Part shown: positions 20,424-32,162 of the stretch, one piece after another | Position numbering within the stretch: position 1 is the stretch's first letter | How the letters are laid out: each line of letters starts with the position of its first letter | NCBI RefSeq assembly: GCF_000003195.3 | Contig: NC_012872.2 | Coordinates: forward strand, 4,712,001 to 4,776,000 | Direction of reading: 5' to 3' | Origin: Sorghum bicolor | Lineage: Eukaryota; Streptophyta; Magnoliopsida; Poales; Poaceae | DNA length: 64,000 nucleotides | Notes under the pieces: generated by a model | The model's input: only the letters and a program-made list of their open reading frames with translations | The model's database searches: none | Told to the model about the DNA's origin: nothing | Made by a program: the position numbers and the translations under genes

Positions 20424-20960
20424 GGTCTCGACCTAGCTAGTGGTGTCGATCTCACTCACACTCGCACACGCACGGGATCGGCTCTGCTGCTGCCCTGCAA
20501 AATGGTAGCGGAGAGGGGTCGTCTCCTTGTGATCTTTAGGAGAAAATCCGTGGCGCGCGCGTGTGGATGGATGGGGCCTGCAGGCGTGATATGGCTCAGG
20601 ACTGTGTGGCGTTCGCTGGGTTGCGAGAGTGAGCGAACCCTATCCCCTTATCCGATCCGAACGAATGCGTGCGTGGACAACACCTCCCTCCCTCCACTCC
20701 ACTCGCGTCCCGCCATGTGGAAACAGAATCTGCAGTGGCAGTGGGAGTGGATCGTTCCCCTGCATACTGAGTGGATCGTTCCCCTGCATGGGACTTCCTT
20801 ATCAAATATACATGCAGACTGTGTATATAAACCCAGCCAAAGAGCCACCGGCCGCTAGTGTTGGTTGAAGTGCAGTTGTAGACGATGACGCCGGTCACAC
20901 ACACACGCACGCAGCGACACACTATAGCAACAGCAACATAGATGTGAACCGTCTAAATTT
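20424..20960 (-). promoter_or_regulatory. PSAL upstream region
   Basis: Reading on the minus strand, GGATAAGG (20653-20646) is an I-box core (GATAAG), common in light-regulated promoters. A TATA-like TTTATATACA lies further out (about 20823-20833), roughly 400 bp from the ATG, which is far for the core box. A TATA-less start nearer the ATG is possible, as described for some photosystem I genes. The direct repeat GAGTGGATCGTTCCCCTGCAT at about 20746-20787 (two copies, 22-bp period) may also matter. Confidence 0.4.
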
Positions 20961-20964
20961 GGTT

Positions 20965-21115
20965 AACCCCCTGCTAAAGTTTAGGTGCTAAATTTTAGTC
21001 ACTCTACTAAGGTGCCAAATAAACTGACTAAAAAAGAACGAAAGTAGTTTAGTCTCGTTAGTACCTCAAGAGTGACTAAAATAGGTTAAAGTGCTAAGTG
21101 GACAGGGGCTGCTTT
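20965..21115. mobile_element. Probable MITE related to the 1481-1657 element
   Basis: The two halves (GCTAAATTTTAGTCACTCTA and GAGTGACTAAAATAG, with GTGCTAA near both ends) are inverted copies. The interior vocabulary matches the nested element at 1481. The ends and duplication are not clear. Confidence 0.5.
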
Positions 21116-21157
21116 CTCATTATTGCCAATCCCTTACCCTGACTTATACATTCATTA

Positions 21158-21297
21158 GGGGCGGTTTGGTCTTTGTTGAACTGTTTTAATAGTCTAGTCT
21201 TTAGTCACTGTTAGTCATTAGAACCAAATAGGGATGGCTAAAGTTTAGTTATTGGTTTTAGTAACTAAATTTTAGTCATGAGAATCCAAACAAACCC
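21158..21297. mobile_element. Small MITE, ends GGGGCGGTTTGG/CCAAACAAACCC
   Basis: This 140-bp inverted-repeat element has TA on each side (21156-21157 and 21298-21299). The interior is rich in TTTAGTCA/TGACTAAA-type inverted words. Confidence 0.55.
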
Positions 21298-21640
21298 TAA
21301 TTCATCTAAACCAAGCTATCAACAACTGACTTATCCAATTTGAGCAAATGAACCCCAATAGTATCTGATATGTATCCTGAACATACATACTAAGAGGGAG
21401 TGGGTTTAAAACTTTTAATTAAAAGTCTTGATTTAACTCCTCAAATTGAATTTTATAAGCTTGTGGACCATGTATATGATATCTACATATAGAAAGTTAG
21501 GGTGGCATCAAAGTTAAAGTGTTATTAGTTGAGCTTAACTATCCTACCATGTTCTATCCTCTAGGTATATTTCTACAAAACAACTTAACGACGACAATGT
21601 AAGTACAATGGTACTCACAAGACTTATATAAACACTACAT

Positions 21641-21820
21641 TTTGGTGGATGCATAGGGCTTAAATCAATTCTAAAGTTAATCATGTAATGAACAAATACA
21701 TTTGGTCAGGTGACAATAGATAAATGATATTTTGGTGGATGCATAAGGCTTAAATCAGTTTTGAAGTTAATCATTTAATGAACAAATACATTTGGTCAAG
21801 TGACAATAAATAAATGACAT
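21641..21820. repeat. 90-bp tandem duplication
   Basis: TTTGGTGGATGCATAGGGCT at 21641 recurs with one change at 21731. Both copies continue through AATGAACAAATACATTTGGT. The copies are more than 90% alike, so the duplication is fairly recent. Confidence 0.85.
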
Positions 21821-22370
21821 AGCACCTATGGCTCCTAATTCAAGCACCAAGCATTTGTATAAATTGAAGTCAGTGGAAATAGGGTCGTTACAATATACGT
21901 ACGTACGTGGGCAGTTACACAAAGCTTCAAACAACGCAAACAACTTAGAAATTCCTTAAAAACTTTTTTTTGAAAAAAAAAATCCTTAAAAACTTTCAAA
22001 ATAATGGTCTGAACTGAATCATATCACCGTACTGTTTCGAACCAAATATATCTTTTCCAGAGCTGCAATGCTAAGAAGCAAGTGTTTACATCGTCAGAGA
22101 ATTGCATCTGGTTAAAGTTTGTCAAAATTAGATCTCCAATGACGATCTCGCCCAACGACGTTTGTTGAACGCTACGCCTTTACTCACGTCCATTCAGGCA
22201 TTCACCATGTATAAACACGTCGGAGCACAACATTAGCTCAATACAAAGCTATTGATCCCAATCGATTATTCTCGGCTTCATGTTGTCTTCACATTCAATC
22301 AGGCCAAGATACCAGAGGAAGAACAGAGGTGTTTCTTTTGCTTGCATTCAAAGAGAAACGACGAACGCTA
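21821..22370. other. Intergenic, nothing recognised
   Basis: AT-rich spacer with no supportable gene, RNA or bounded repeat. Confidence 0.4.
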
Positions 22371-22435
22371 GAAGAAGAAGAAGAAGAAGAAGAAGAAGAA
22401 GAAGAAGAAGAAGAAGAAGAAGAAGAAGAAGAAGA
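22371..22435. repeat. (GAA)n microsatellite, about 21 units
   Basis: An uninterrupted GAA tract of about 65 bp. The arginine-run open frame across it is an artefact of the repeat. Confidence 0.95.
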
Positions 22436-22879
22436 GAGGCTCGCAGTCGCAGGTCCCAATTAATAGCAACACCTACTGACCTACTGCAAACTGTAAACAA
22501 CACCTCGATCTGATGAGCACCATGGACGCCTACAGCCTACAGGCCTACCACTACGACGTGCCTCTTTTTCTCAGCGGCAAAATCGTAATCCGCCGATACG
22601 ATCGCCGGCACCCCGGCATGGGCCTGTTGGTCCTAAAGGCCGCCTGGGCTAAGGCCTAAAGGCCCATGTTGCCTTAGAAGGACCGCTTATATATATATGT
22701 TAAAACAAAACAGAAGACAAGGGGAATATGGCTCAATTACAACTTTGATCCATAAGAGGCAACGAGTTCATGGGAATTTTGAATATTAAACTTTCAGTCT
22801 TCAATAATCTTTGGAAATACTATTAGCCCGATTTTTTACTTTATCTAATGTCACATGGTACTTGACCATCCTGCATAAA

Positions 22880-24105
22880 GTCTCTGAATTGATCAACCCA
22901 ATCATAGAAGATTGAGATGAACAACTTGTGCGGGACACATTTTGGGTAGAAGATGCAAATATAATCCTATTCTTACCACTCTCTATGCAAAGGGAAGACT
23001 TCCCAGCATAGCATCCAAATCCAAAAGGAAATTTTTCTGTCAAATCTGCATTTACTTTATTAGGCACAAAGGTTAGGGATCACCAAAACAGTAGTGATGC
23101 TTCCTCCTCAGGTTCTGTAGGAAGTGGAATTGATTGGAGGAAAATATGGAGATTGGATGTTCCAAATAAAGTTAAAATGTTTGTATGGCGCATATTCTCT
23201 ATAGGTGAAACTTAACATTGCACGAAGGGGAGTGGATCTAGACACTCTATGCCCAGTGTGTTCGAGGTTTGGTGAAGATTCAGGTCATATCTTTTTTAAA
23301 ATGCAAGGAGGCAAGCCCATGGCTGACAGTTGCTAAACTTGGACAAAAGAATCATGCTGATGGGCGAAACTTCACCTAAAGTGATGTTGGAGAAAATTTG
23401 GGAATTTGACAATGATTGCCAATGCAAAATAATTTGGTTTTTGTGGTGTTGGTGGTCTGCACGTAATAAAGTAAATTCTGGCGAAAGGATGAAAACTGCA
23501 GAGGAAGTTGTTAATGATGTATGGGGAGACGCAGTTCATTTGGCCAAGCAACCTTCAATACTTCCTAATAAGTCAACGTGGAGAGCTTCACCTGAAGATA
23601 TGCACAAAATTAATTGCGATGGGGCTTTTATCCCAGGTTGAACTAGTACTCGGTGCAAAACTTTTTGGAACTAAACAAGGCCTAGGAACCACTTTGGTGA
23701 GGTAGTTGTGGCAGGAGCTGGTTTGGAAATTGTTTGTCAGCCCAACATGCTGAAGCGATTGCTTGTTTGGAGGGGCTAGAGCAGGCAGCTGCATTAGGAA
23801 TGGATCGTATTATTTCGGAGACCGATGCAGGTACCGTTGCTAAGGCTTTGTCGGACCCAAGTACAGATAGATAAGTGATGGGAATTCCGATGGCAACCAT
23901 ATAAGTGATGCTGAAACTCAAATGTTTTATAGGTTCTCTGCATGTACTATTTCTCATATACTCAGAGTTTGTAATGCTGTAGCTGATACCCTGGCAACCA
24001 TTGGCTTGAACTGTAGAGATGATCCTCCGATGTGGCAAGATCATGTACCAGAATCTATAACTTTGTTGGTAGCCGACGATTTAGCCGGATCACGTGACTA
24101 ATGTA
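22880..24105 (+). pseudogene. Decayed LINE fragment: RT zinc-binding and RNase H parts
   Basis: Translated piecemeal on the + strand, it reads as the 3' end of a plant L1-type element. DEQLVRDTFWVEDANIIL is followed by DFPA*HPNPKGNFSVKSAF (the Trp codon before His has become a stop), then WRKIWRLDVPNKVKMFVWRI and LCPVCSRFGEDSGHIFF (zf-RVT cysteines). Next comes IIWFLWCWWSARNKVNSGER, and finally the RNase H start INCDGAF and AEAIACLEGLEQAAALGM...ETDAG. There are at least two in-frame stops and several frame changes, and the RT core is missing, so it is dead. Confidence 0.8.
23654..23682. mobile_element. 29-bp MITE end left inside the LINE RNase H region
   Basis: TGCAAAACTTTTTGGAACTA followed by AACAAGGCC is the right end of the GGCCTTGTTTAG family. 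It interrupts the RNase H reading between INCDGAF and the later ACLEGLEQ part. The left portion of the element is absent. Confidence 0.7.
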
Positions 24106-24203
24106 ATTTTGTTTCCCCTTGACAAAAAAATCCTTCATGGCACAATGCCTGGGCAGACGGCTCATCGTGAAGTGATGCAGGGTTGATCCTCTGATGGCGA
24201 CTA

Positions 24204-24440
24204 CTCCCTTTGTCCACAAATAATAGACATCTCGCTTCCTAAGTTTGACTAGAAATATATTAAATAATAATTTATATCTACAAATGATGATGGTTATAAA
24301 AATATATTTCATGTTCAACCTAACGATACATATTACAAGTGATAAATATTAGTGTATATATATATATATAATTAAATTTAAAAATATTTGACTTCTCTAA
24401 AAATAAAATGTGCATTTATTTTATTTATGGATGGAGAGAG
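24204..24440. mobile_element. Stowaway-like MITE, TSD TA
   Basis: It begins CTCCCTTTGTCCACAAATAA and ends TTATTTATGGATGGAGAGAG with TA on each side. About 237 bp, AT-rich, non-coding. It carries a (TA)n run at about 24354-24372. Confidence 0.8.
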
Positions 24441-24569
24441 TACACGGTTCAGCCAGTGTGCTGCACCGCTTTGCAGCTAGTCGCGGCTATTGGTTCGGAC
24501 AGGTCCGATGAGCCACGTGGCAATGATTGATCTAAGAGGACGCACACTAATAGATTTATAGCCAAGTTA

Positions 24570-24812
24570 GGCCTTGTTTAGTTGCGAAAATTTTTTGGTT
24601 TTCGGAACTGTAGCACTTTTATTTTTATTTGACAAACATTGTCCAATCATGCAGTAACTAGGTTTAAAAGATTTATTTCGCGATTTACAGGTAAACTGTG
24701 TAATTAATTTTTATTTTCGTCTGTATTTAGTTCTCCATGCATGTGTCGCAAGATTCGATGTGACGGGGAATCTTGAAAAGATTTTAGTTTTTAGGGTGAA
24801 CTAAACAATGCC
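24570..24812. mobile_element. MITE, GGCCTTGTTTAG family, TSD TTA
   Basis: The 243-bp copy begins GGCCTTGTTTAGTTGCG and ends GAACTAAACAATGCC. TTA lies at 24567-24569 and 24813-24815. Confidence 0.88.
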
Positions 24813-24959
24813 TTAGTAGTATTTTAGAGCAGGTTCATAAAAAAAAACTTAGAGTTTATGTAGTAGTGCTTTCATAACTCTATCTTTTTATTCATAGAGT
24901 AGAGTTATATATGAAGCTAAATCTATTTGCCTAAAAAATAGATTGAGGTTCAAAAACAC

Positions 24960-25970
24960 GAAGTGAAATGGTCCCAAGCACTCGCCACGACAAGCGATGA
25001 GAATCTTTGGAATCACAGTCATGAATGGAATTGGACGCTTCTCTGATTGCAATTGGCAATCGCCACTAGTCCACTTCGGGGGAGACGCCGACTCGTCCGC
25101 CGGAATATATACTCGTACCGGATCCACCCACCTGACAGCAACAGAGGTAGGTGACGCCGTTCCAATGGATCCGATGCGCCGGTGAATTCCAAAGGTCACG
25201 ACTCACGCCAGCTACACGGGAGGCGACATGTCAAATGCAGCATGTGCACGATACCGGACACTGCCGGCGCGGCTTATGAGCGATGTGTCATGGGCAGCTT
25301 GGACATCTGACAACGGTATTTTGCTAGTAGGAAAATTCATTCGATATAAAATTTTGTAGCAGTAAAAAATCAAATTAAAATTAAAAAATAATAAACAATG
25401 CTGTCTAAATTTAAATCCGATGCGAATCCATCAGCGGTCAGGCTCAGGCGCATTTACTGGGGGGTAGCTCTCGGCCGCGCTGACTCCGCCAACTGGCCGG
25501 GCGGCGAGTGGCGGCAACAGAGAATCCACCGCGGCCGGACGGGACGGTCCCTGTCGCGCTCGCGCTCGCGCTCTGGCGCTGGCACTGACAGTGTCACGCG
25601 GTCCTCGAGAGGTGTTGCGCGGCGCAGGTGGCGGACGCCTGCACGGCCCAGTGAATCAGTCTGAGGGGACATCACGCCATCACGTGACGGCAGGGCGCCA
25701 GCGCACGTGCGTCCATGTGTCGGCCATGCGCGGAAGCGGGGGTGGCAGGGATTGCAGATGGAGCTGTCGCGATCAGCGCGTGGACGAAGGGCAGGGCTGT
25801 GCGGTGAGGATACCTCCCGTCGTCCCGCATGGGATCATCGACCGACGTGGGTACTGTACTCGTACGTGATGGAGCCCCAGGGCGGGCGGCGTGTGGTCCA
25901 TTCCATGATCGGAGGAGTACTGGCCGCGCTTCTGCACGACCATACATACTCGCTCTGATCAATTTTTTAA
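24960..25970. other. GC-rich intergenic patches without a gene call
   Basis: Two GC-rich patches (about 25000-25320 and 25430-25960) hold several short overlapping open frames on both strands, none protein-like. The first resembles the patch at 32900-33190. A repeated GCTCGCGCTCGCGCTC tract lies at about 25559-25574. Confidence 0.4.
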
Positions 25971-26239
25971 TTATCGCCGTTGATATGCGTGTGTTTGACT
26001 CGATTTGCAGAAAATACGTGTAACATTTGTATCTCCAAATAAATTGGTCAAAAAACTAAATTTAAATATCTTTCTAATATTACTAATTATGTATTATAAA
26101 TATTAATACTTTTTAATATATAATTGTCAACAGTTGTTTTTCGAAAAGCGCAATCGACAATTAAAAAGAGACGGAGGGAGTACTCTCTTTTTTTCTTAAA
26201 AAAAAAAAGAAAAAACAATTCTAGCAATCTGGACACTAG

Positions 26240-26455
26240 CGCCTTGTTTATTTCCAAAAACTTTTTGGAACTGTAGCACTTTTGTTTTTGTTTAAGAAAC
26301 ATTGTCCAATTATGAAGTAATTAGACTTAAAAGATTCATCTCGCGATTTACAAGTAAATTATATAATTAGTTTTTATTTTCGTCAATATTTAGATTTGAT
26401 GTGACGGGAAATTTTTTTTAAAAAAATTGATTTTTAAGGTGAACTTAACAAGGCC
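26240..26455. mobile_element. MITE, GGCCTTGTTTAG family, TSD TAG
   Basis: The 216-bp copy has ends CGCCTTGTTTATTTCC and GAACTTAACAAGGCC, flanked by TAG (26237-26239 and 26456-26458). Confidence 0.8.
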
Positions 26456-26471
26456 TAGGTACATCGAATTA

Positions 26472-26560
26472 GACCTTATTTAGTTCATCTTAAAAACTAA
26501 AAACTTTTTAAAAATACTACAATATCTAAAACTAAAATATTTTCGAAAGTAAACAAGACC
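26472..26560. mobile_element. 89-bp deletion derivative of the same MITE family, TSD TTA
   Basis: It begins GACCTTATTTAGTTCATC and ends AAGTAAACAAGACC, with TTA at 26469-26471 and 26561-26563. Almost all the interior is gone, yet the ends and target duplication are kept. Confidence 0.75.
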
Positions 26561-26665
26561 TTACGTTTATTTTCGGAGGCAGTAACTCCTTAGCTCTGTA
26601 GCGTCAGCGACTCGGCGAGGTGTGTGCAAGACCGACTCAGCGAGGTGTGTGCAAGGTCTTGTTTA

Positions 26666-26903
26666 GGCGTTGTTTAGTTTACTCAAAAACCAAAATTTTT
26701 TTAAAATTTTCCACCATATCAAATCTTGTGGCATATGCATAAAATATTAAATATAGATTAAAATAAAACTGATTGCGCAGTTTGCCTGTAAATCGCGAGA
26801 CAAATCTTTTAAATCTAGTTACTCCATGATTGGATAAAGTTTATCAAATAAAAATAAAAGTGCTACAGTATCAAAATCCAAAAAAATTGATCTAAACAAG
26901 GCC
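26666..26903. mobile_element. MITE, GGCCTTGTTTAG family, TSD TTA
   Basis: The 238-bp copy begins GGCGTTGTTTAGTTTAC and ends GATCTAAACAAGGCC. TTA lies at 26663-26665 and 26904-26906. The right TTA also borders the next copy. Confidence 0.85.
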
Positions 26904-26906
26904 TTA

Positions 26907-27148
26907 GGCCTTATTCAGTTGGCAAAATCTTGAAATTTCGGATGCTGTAACACTTTCATTTGTATTTATTAAATATTGTTGAATCATGGACTAACTAAGC
27001 TCAAAAGATTCATCTTAAAAATTACAGATAAATTGTGTAATTAGTTTTTGTTTTCGTCTATATTTAATGCTCCATGCACGTGCTGCAAGATTCGATGTGA
27101 CGGGGAATATAAAATTTTTGGCAAAACTTTTTGGAACTAAACAAAGCC
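26907..27148. mobile_element. MITE, GGCCTTGTTTAG family, abutting its neighbour
   Basis: The 242-bp copy begins GGCCTTATTCAGTTGGC and ends GGAACTAAACAAAGCC. Only a shared TTA separates it from the element ending at 26903. A further truncated copy follows at about 27150-27248. Confidence 0.8.
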
Positions 27149-27317
27149 AATTCACTCCAAAAACCAAAACTTTTCAAAATTTTTATCATATCGAATCTTG
27201 TAGCACATGCATAGAGTATTAAATATAGACAAAAAAAACTAATTTCACACAAAGTGGGGCCTGGCGCCATGTGGTTTCCTACACACAGCAGGACCGTTGC
27301 TGACTTGCCGTTGGGGT

Positions 27318-30163
27318 GGTTGTAAAACATATTGGACTTGATCCTAGAAGGAAAAGAGAAGGAGGAATCCTAATCCTAGTCCGTTTATATGTGGGCTCTT
27401 ACCAAAACTCTTAGGCCTTGGCAGGACTATATATACGTGGGGGATCTATGTTGTAATCACCAATATTCAGAGAAATAAAGAATAGTCTCCCTATCTTGTG
27501 TCTATTTGTTCATCTACTTTCATCTACTATGTTGATCATGAGAGACGGAGAGGGAAAGGTCCCAACCGCTGGCAACATGTTTTATAATACGTTACTTGGA
27601 TCAATTTTTAGGCTAAAGAATAAAGAAGCTAGATAATAAAATAGTTTTATAAACTATGATATGTGCAAATCAGGAGGAGAACATCCTTGATTTCGTAGGA
27701 ATGCTGAACATTCTTAAGTGCACTTTATGAATTCTAGCTCACTGCATATAATGTATAATAACCCCCATATCTAAATATGTGCGTGAATATTTCATATAAA
27801 ATTTTATCATAGCATATATGAATGGGCCTCCACTTGTAGTTGGAGATATATGAATTTGAATTATTTTAAGCCCATCATAGGAAATTTCTTTTGAAGTATG
27901 CTATTAAAGATCTAATATTGGCATTAGGAGGACAGAAAGCCTATGTTGAATGCCAAATATTATTTCCATAGAAGGAAAATGATCTTAAGAGAAAATATTC
28001 CTTGAAGCTTGAAGCGGGAATAGTATCACGCACTAAATCAAACAATAGTTTGACTAATGCTCTTGTGAAGCATGAAGCAGAGCATATGCCAGATATTTTT
28101 TTTAAAAAAAATGAGAGGAGTAACTTGAAGTTATAAACCAGAAGTTGTGTTTACTAGTAGTAAACTGAATGTGTATACTATGAAGCTAAAATCTACGGGA
28201 ACGCCTATGGATTCTAGTTTAGTGTATACTTGTTAAATAAAATAAGAATAAACTTCTCCATTCTCATGAAGAGAACACCTCACGAAGAAGGTTAGGCACC
28301 TCATCAAGAGGATCATCGTGAAGATGAAATCCAACACAATAAGCGCGCACATCATAGTGTTGGGTATGCAGAACAATAAATTATCTCTTGTTTAGAAAAT
28401 GACAAAGAGATACGATAATCTCACATTGTGAGAGTATTGGGAGAAAATAATAGTTGTCGACAATGCTACCTCTATAATTGCAAAAGTTTCTCTTATGAGA
28501 ACCCGGATCCGGAAAACAAAGTCCATGGCAAAGTCGCTTGAAGCGATTATATCGGGTCAACGAAGGAAGCAATTGAGGTTGAATCTCCTAATAAGAATAA
28601 TTAAATGTTCTTCAATATCTCTGGCAAATGAAATAAATAAATATGAAATATGCAGTTAGTAAAGTGGATCCTGAAAATCCATATAGTTTCTAAAGAACAG
28701 AAAACGCAACATATGGAAATTAAATCTCATACTAAGTATTAAAAAGTCTAAGGTGGAATAATATATTCTTGAATGAATATTGAAGTCTCAAGAAGAGCAT
28801 GTCCTAGAAGAAATAGTCATTGAATGACTTTGTAGTGAATAACACTATCTCATTATGTATATCACATAATAAACTCTCATGTAGTAGAGAATATTTCTCA
28901 TAGAAGAGAAATATTATTCAATAGAAATGAGAACATCCTTAAAGGATTTAATCCATGAAGGATTTTTCAGTTGATTCTTGAAAAACACCATTAGTCCCTG
29001 AAGTGAATGTAGACCCGAGAAAAAATAAATCGAGGAATTCTAAATACCATGAATGTATCATCGAAACACTCAGAAAGTGTATATTGTGATTTTCGTACCA
29101 TAGAAGGTATAAAAATAATGGTGATTTTGGTAATTGAATTATCCCCTAAATACCAAATGCAAGACTGGATTTATTGTTTAGTGGTATAATCAAAATCTCA
29201 AAGATTTGTAGAATATATAATTTATAATCTACTAAACAAGAAATATAAGTTTGATGCACTATCTAGAAGATATTGAATATTGTAAGTTATTTACCCCATA
29301 ATCCTGAAAGGATTTATTATCTTGAAGATAATTTTTATTTGTTTTGCACAACTAATCAGTGGTCATTTATACATAAAGCATATTGCTCTTATTTATACCC
29401 ATATAATTCATAGAAGAATTATGAGCCAACTTTTTGAAAGATATAGTATTGTGGTACTGCATACCATTGATTAAGCACACATTTGTGAACGGTGTGATTT
29501 GAACAATAAAGTTCAAAATTTGGCATTATGAGGGGGAGCATATTTTTCTTAAATCTACCTTGAAGGTAAACCACTAGAATTACAAAGATCAAGTAGATCA
29601 TATTTGCTAAAACATTGAAGTTTATGCATAAATCATGAAGATAAATATCTATTCATGAAGAATAGAATATCCTGAATAATACATGACCACGAAGGTTAAA
29701 TGTTGTACTCTTTTTTCCTATGTGAGTTTTTACTTGAAGGTTTCTCACACAAAGTTTTTAATGAGACAACATGTGCAACACAATTAACAAATGCAATGTA
29801 CTCTTTTCTCCAAGAACCGTTTTTCCCATTGGGTTTTCGGATGGAGTTTTTAATGAGGCATGTGCATATCGTGGTAATCGCCCAAGGGGGAGTGTTGTAA
29901 AACATATGGACTTGATCCTAGAAGGAAAAGAGAAAGAGGAATCCTAATCCTAGTCCGTTTGTATGTGGGCTCTTACCAAAACTCTTATGCCTTGGCAGGA
30001 CTATATATACGTGGGAGATCTATATTGTAATCACCAATATTCAGAGAAATAAAGAATAGTCTCCCTATCTTGTGTCTATTTGTTCATCTACTTTCATCTA
30101 CTATGTTGATCATGAGAGACGGAGAGGGAAAGGTCCTAACCGCTGGCAACATGTTTTATAACA
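27318..30163. mobile_element. LTR retrotransposon with non-coding interior (2.85 kb)
   Basis: Two direct repeats of about 271 bp (27318-27589 and 29893-30163) begin TGTTGTAAAACAT (the left copy with a changed first base) and end ATGTTTTATAACA. They differ at about eight positions by eye. Each has a TATATATACGTGG promoter-like box and AATAAAG downstream. A purine tract AAGGGGGAG precedes the right LTR. The flanks GGGGT and GGTGT match at four of five bases. The 2.3-kb interior has no recognisable gag or pol and no frame over about 70 codons, so it must have depended on another element's proteins. Confidence 0.85.
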
Positions 30164-30204
30164 GGTGTCATTAGCTGGCCTTCTCGGGGTGCGGGATTAG
30201 TAGG

Positions 30205-30441
30205 GGCTTGTTTAGTTCTAAACAAATTTTGTAAAATTTTTTAATTTCTTTCACAGCAAATTTTATGGTACATTTATGAAGTATTAAATATAAATAAAAA
30301 ATAACTAATTACATAGTTTGTTTGTAATTTGTGAGACTAATCTTTTAAGTTAGTTAGTTCATAATTAAAAAATATTTGTCAAATAGAAATAAAAGTGCTA
30401 TAATATCCATTTTGGAAAAAAAAATTGAAACTAAACCAGGC
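30205..30441. mobile_element. MITE, GGCCTTGTTTAG family, diverged
   Basis: Left end GGGCTTGTTTAGTTC, right end GAAACTAAACCAGGC, with the family interior in a more AT-rich, diverged form. Confidence 0.7.
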
Positions 30442-31917
30442 GAGTATTCTCTTTGGAACCGCTTCTCCTAAAATCAATTGTAATCTAATCAAAAAAAAGT
30501 TTCCTAATAATCTAATTAAAATTGCCTAATAAACTATGACGAGGATTGGTGAAGGAGCGAGAATAAATCGAAGGGGATACACTTGTCTCTTGGATGTAAA
30601 AAATTTAGATCACGGAGGATGTATATGTGCTAGAGTTTCAATTAAAATCACCATTTTTGTAAACCCCCCTAGTTACAATATAACTTTGCCCCTGGTCGCA
30701 GCAATTTAATTTGTTTGGCAATCCCTAGTATCAAATGACATTTTTGCCCTCTAAAAAGAGAGAACTTTCAATCAACTTGTACGCTCCTTGACCTTGAGGT
30801 CAAGTTGTAAGAAGCCGTACCAATAACACTTAGAGTTTGACAAGTTAAGAGAGATGTCAGCGAGGAGTGGATGGAATTGAAAATGAGTGATGGTCTGGTA
30901 TTGAAGTCGGAGGAGCCACAAATCATGACTTCTCTCAGCTCCATATTTATTTTGTCAAGAAAGAGAAAAATAACTTATGTGAACAATGCTACTATTAGAA
31001 GGTGTGAGAGGAGGCATAGCCTCAAGAAGCTACGCCAATCACGTCCAGAGTGTGACATATTAAGGATGTGTTCGGTTGTGGAATAAGCTATCCCTAATTT
31101 TAGGAATAGAATGATTTTTTATGCATGTTTGGTTGGAGAAATAGAACGGTTCTATTATGTGTTTGGTTGAAGGGATGGAATGTTAAAAAACTTAATTCTA
31201 GGTATAAGTTTCTTTAAAAACTAATTGGTCTAATTGATACATAGAATTATATATTATTTTGGATGAAGAAAGTAGCGTCTGTTCGTATTTTGAATAGAGT
31301 GAGTGTCTAAGATATCACTCCCTTAGTCTCACTGAAATTATCATATTTGACAATCAAATTTCTTGTTTAACTGTTCGTCTTATTTAAAAATTTTATATAA
31401 ATATTATTTATTTTATTATGAGTTGCTTTATCAATAAAAATACTTTAACAATAATTTATTTATTTTACTATTTGTATAGAAAAAATAAATAAGATGGAAC
31501 AAAAAATTTGAAAAGTTAAAAAAGACGCTTATCTTTACCTGACGAAATCAACACCAGCAACGCTCGCACATGATTCGGCCACGTAACCTGCTTTTTTCTC
31601 GACCGTTGGATTTTGATCGAGCGTGCAGAAACGGTCGGAAGGAGTACATGTCTCTCAACCGCTGACACAACACAACCAAAGTGAACGCTGTCTGGAGAGC
31701 GGAGAGAGATAGAAGGACGATTGCACTGGTTAATCTCCCTTGATGGCGACTAGTCGGCCCAGCCACGGCGCTGCCCCAGTATCTCTTGGCCTGTTGGGTG
31801 TGCTGGTCCGGTCTGGTACTGACGGTGACGGGCCGCGTGGCTATCTAATCTACACACAGTAATCATTATTGTTGTTCGCGCGGCACCGACTCCCTTCGTC
31901 TACACAAAAGTGCTACT
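30442..31917. other. Intergenic with unclear coding-like scraps
   Basis: A 71-codon + frame at 30871-31086 (MELKMSDGLVLKSEEPQ...) is not recognised and lacks splice or promoter support. A MITE-like start (GGATGTGTTCGGTTGTGGAA) follows near 31073. The GC-richer 31545-31860 holds no supported gene. Confidence 0.35.
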
Positions 31918-31920
31918 GTA

Positions 31921-32162
31921 GGCCTTGTTTAGGTCAAAAAATTTTGCAAAATTTTTTCAGATTTTTTATCACATCGAATTTTGCGACACATACATGAAGC
32001 ATTAAATATAGATAAAAATAATAACTAACTATACAATTTATCTGTAATTTGCGAGACGAATCTTTTGAACCTAATTAGTCCATGATTGGATAAAAATTAT
32101 CAAATATAAACGAAATTACAACAATGTCTATTTTGTAAAAATTTTTGGAACTAAACAAGGCC
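31921..32162. mobile_element. MITE, GGCCTTGTTTAG family, TSD GTA
   Basis: The 242-bp copy has ends GGCCTTGTTTAGGTC and GGAACTAAACAAGGCC, flanked by GTA (31918-31920 and 32163-32165). Confidence 0.88.

Noticed and set aside
22280..22513. 77-codon poly-arginine frame
   Set aside because: It is a translation of the (GAA)n microsatellite.
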